64,000 nt of DNA from assembly GCA_958296405.1 (NCBI GenBank), contig OY282519.1, positions 3,394,132 through 3,458,131 of the forward strand, read 5' to 3'. This DNA comes from an uncultured Pseudomonadales bacterium (GTDB lineage Bacteria; Pseudomonadota; Gammaproteobacteria; Pseudomonadales; Azotimanducaceae). Below, piece after piece: positions 62,717 to 64,000 of this stretch. Each line of letters opens with the position of its first letter. The first letter of the stretch is position 1. Position numbers and translations under genes: made by a program. The notes below the pieces were generated by a model, which was given only the letters and a program-made list of their open reading frames with translations, was not told where the DNA came from and made no database searches.

Positions 62717-64000
62717 ATGCGATTGATGCCCTTCGCCATCGTGGCGCTCGCCGGCGCTGGCTGCGTCAGCAATCCGCCCCTTTCCTACGAAGCGCTCATC
62801 GCGGCCATGCAAGCCGGCGAGGCCGTCGATGCGGCCGAGTTGCGCACCGCCTTCCGAGCAGCGCCAGACTTCCCCGCCCGCGCCCAACGCCTCGCGCCAC
62901 TAGAGCGTCAAGCGATGCGCTTCGTCGACGAAGAGCCGTTGCGCGCCGGCCCAGTGGGGTCCGCGATTCTCGATCAGCATCGCGCCAGCATCGTCGGCCA
63001 CTATGCGCTCACCAAGTTCTACGAATACGTGGAGCGCAACGACGCAGCCGAGGAACACCAAGCGTGGGTGGCGCGGCTCAGCGCTGCCGTCGCGGCCGGC
63101 CATGATGGCAGCGAAGCGTCGCCCTACCCTGTGTTGTCCGCGCCGGAGGCGTTGGCCTATCTCCGGGCGTCGGGGCGCCAGCCGGTGGGGTCCATCTACA
63201 GGAACAGCGAAGAACGACCGTTCACGATGGTCGTCGCCGCCGCGGCGCCGGGCGAGGCCATGCAAACCATCCATTTCGACATGGAGCCGGCCTACCGCGC
63301 CGCGGCATGGCAGGCGCCCGGCCAAACATTGCTGCCGGGGGCACTCATCGGCCACCTTGCGCGGCAGGACGACCCGGCGGCGCAGGCGGCGGTGGGCGTC
63401 TTCCTCGCGGCTCAAGATCGGCTTGAGGAAGCCATCGATTGGCTCACCGCGTCCACGCGCACTGGCAACGCGCTGGCGAACCTGATGCTGGCGGACGTCT
63501 ACCTGGTCAGCGCCCGCCGCTTGGAGGCAGGCCCCGCGCAGGACGATTTCTTGGCCCTCGTCAAACAGCACTATTTGCAGGCGATTGATGCGGGTTCGGA
63601 TGAAGCCATGCTGCGGTTGGGCGGCTTGCACATCGACGACGCGCTGGGCGAGGGGCAAGCCGACCAAGGCGTCGCGCTGCTGCGGCGCGCCGCGGCGCTT
63701 GGCAACCCGCGCGCCCACCTGTATCTGGCGCAGCTGCACCTCGCCGGCCAGCACGTTGAGCAAGACGACGACGCCAGCGATCGGCACTTCGCAAGCGCCG
63801 CCGAGTTGGACTATGACCGTGCCAAGGTGCTCTACGCCCGATTCCTGCTCAGCGCCGATGCCGGCAGGGAGTTCAATGCGCGGGCCTACGATTGGATTGC
63901 CGAGTTGGCCAAAGGCGAAGCGGACGAGTGCGTCGGCATTTCGGAAGCGGCGGCTGCCATGCAAACGCGGCCCTGCCCGGCCGCCGAGGCACGGCTCATT
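62717..64000 (+). CDS. TPR/Sel1-like lipoprotein (3' end outside window)
   Basis: An open frame of 428 codons from ATG 62717 to the window edge. The N-terminus MRLMPFAIVALAGAGCVSNP is a lipoprotein signal (lipobox AGAGC). Helical repeats of Sel1/TPR type appear from about residue 215 onward (AQAAVGVFLAAQDRLEEAID; ANLMLADVYLVSARRLEAG; RAAALGNPRAHLYLAQLHLA). The region between about 20 and 200 has no recognised domain. Similar proteins occur in alginate or cell-envelope loci, but no specific role can be named. Confidence 0.7.
   Translation, partial: MRLMPFAIVALAGAGCVSNPPLSYEALIAAMQAGEAVDAAELRTAFRAAPDFPARAQRLAPLERQAMRFVDEEPLRAGPVGSAILDQHRASIVGHYALTKFYEYVERNDAAEEHQAWVARLSAAVAAGHDGSEASPYPVLSAPEALAYLRASGRQPVGSIYRNSEERPFTMVVAAAAPGEAMQTIHFDMEPAYRAAAWQAPGQTLLPGALIGHLARQDDPAAQAAVGVFLAAQDRLEEAIDWLTASTRTGNALANLMLADVYLVSARRLEAGPAQDDFLALVKQHYLQAIDAGSDEAMLRLGGLHIDDALGEGQADQGVALLRRAAALGNPRAHLYLAQLHLAGQHVEQDDDASDRHFASAAELDYDRAKVLYARFLLSADAGREFNARAYDWIAELAKGEADECVGISEAAAAMQTRPCPAAEARLI

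Overview
The window is GC-rich bacterial chromosome, probably from a gammaproteobacterium or a related Pseudomonadota lineage. That placement is inferred from gene content only (ppx/ppk1, xthA, msrA, NhaC-type antiporter, CYP153-like P450); there is no rRNA or tRNA gene to anchor it. The outer parts (1-19.8 kb and 52.7-64 kb) are ordinary metabolic chromosome: flavin and Fe(II)/2-oxoglutarate oxygenases, a complete propionyl-CoA to succinyl-CoA module (biotin-dependent carboxylase alpha and beta, methylmalonyl-CoA epimerase, B12-dependent mutase), a P450, an acyl-CoA synthetase, enoyl-CoA hydratase, a probable two-component flavin monooxygenase, polyphosphate metabolism, Nudix and MsrA.

Two defence-type islands lie in the middle. 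At 19.8-24.65 kb three copies of one short promoter/5'-gene sequence bracket two cargo blocks: an XRE-ImmA/IrrE antitoxin plus PIN toxin, and an AT-richer reverse transcriptase followed by a small gene and a frameshifted vsr endonuclease. At 28.3-35.1 kb lies a complete jetABCD (Wadjet) anti-plasmid operon with 4-nt gene overlaps. It is flanked by a duplicated jetD 5' fragment on one side and by IS91-like, EamA and HEPN-like remnants on the other.

The most unusual region is 36.2-50.8 kb. It looks like a lasso-peptide (RiPP) locus with at least five precursor genes, three decayed precursor copies, an asparagine-synthetase-like cyclase, an intact and a broken HPr-kinase-like enzyme, a sulfotransferase, an Asp/Asn beta-hydroxylase, and an intact plus degraded GT8 glycosyltransferase-sulfotransferase fusion. 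Every precursor carries a pure or nearly pure poly-C tract (9-29 nt) just after its start codon. The leaders share a W-x-(K/R)-P-x-I motif. Four of five cores can be written with Gly1 and a Glu at position 8 or 9 (the fifth at 10), and all five end in serine, the residue phosphorylated by lasso-associated HprK-like kinases. Counting frames, only one precursor (50466-50642) is clearly in frame from its nearest start at the assembled tract length. This suggests phase-variable switching of which lasso peptide is made.

The locus is heavily rearranged: a 630/652-bp tandem duplication, a chimeric GT8-TPR gene, a deleted IS481 transposase, and precursor leaders fused to the 3' end of an AAA/PD-(D/E)XK gene. 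No lasso B1 (RRE) or B2 (leader peptidase) gene is visible, so these would have to be supplied from elsewhere.
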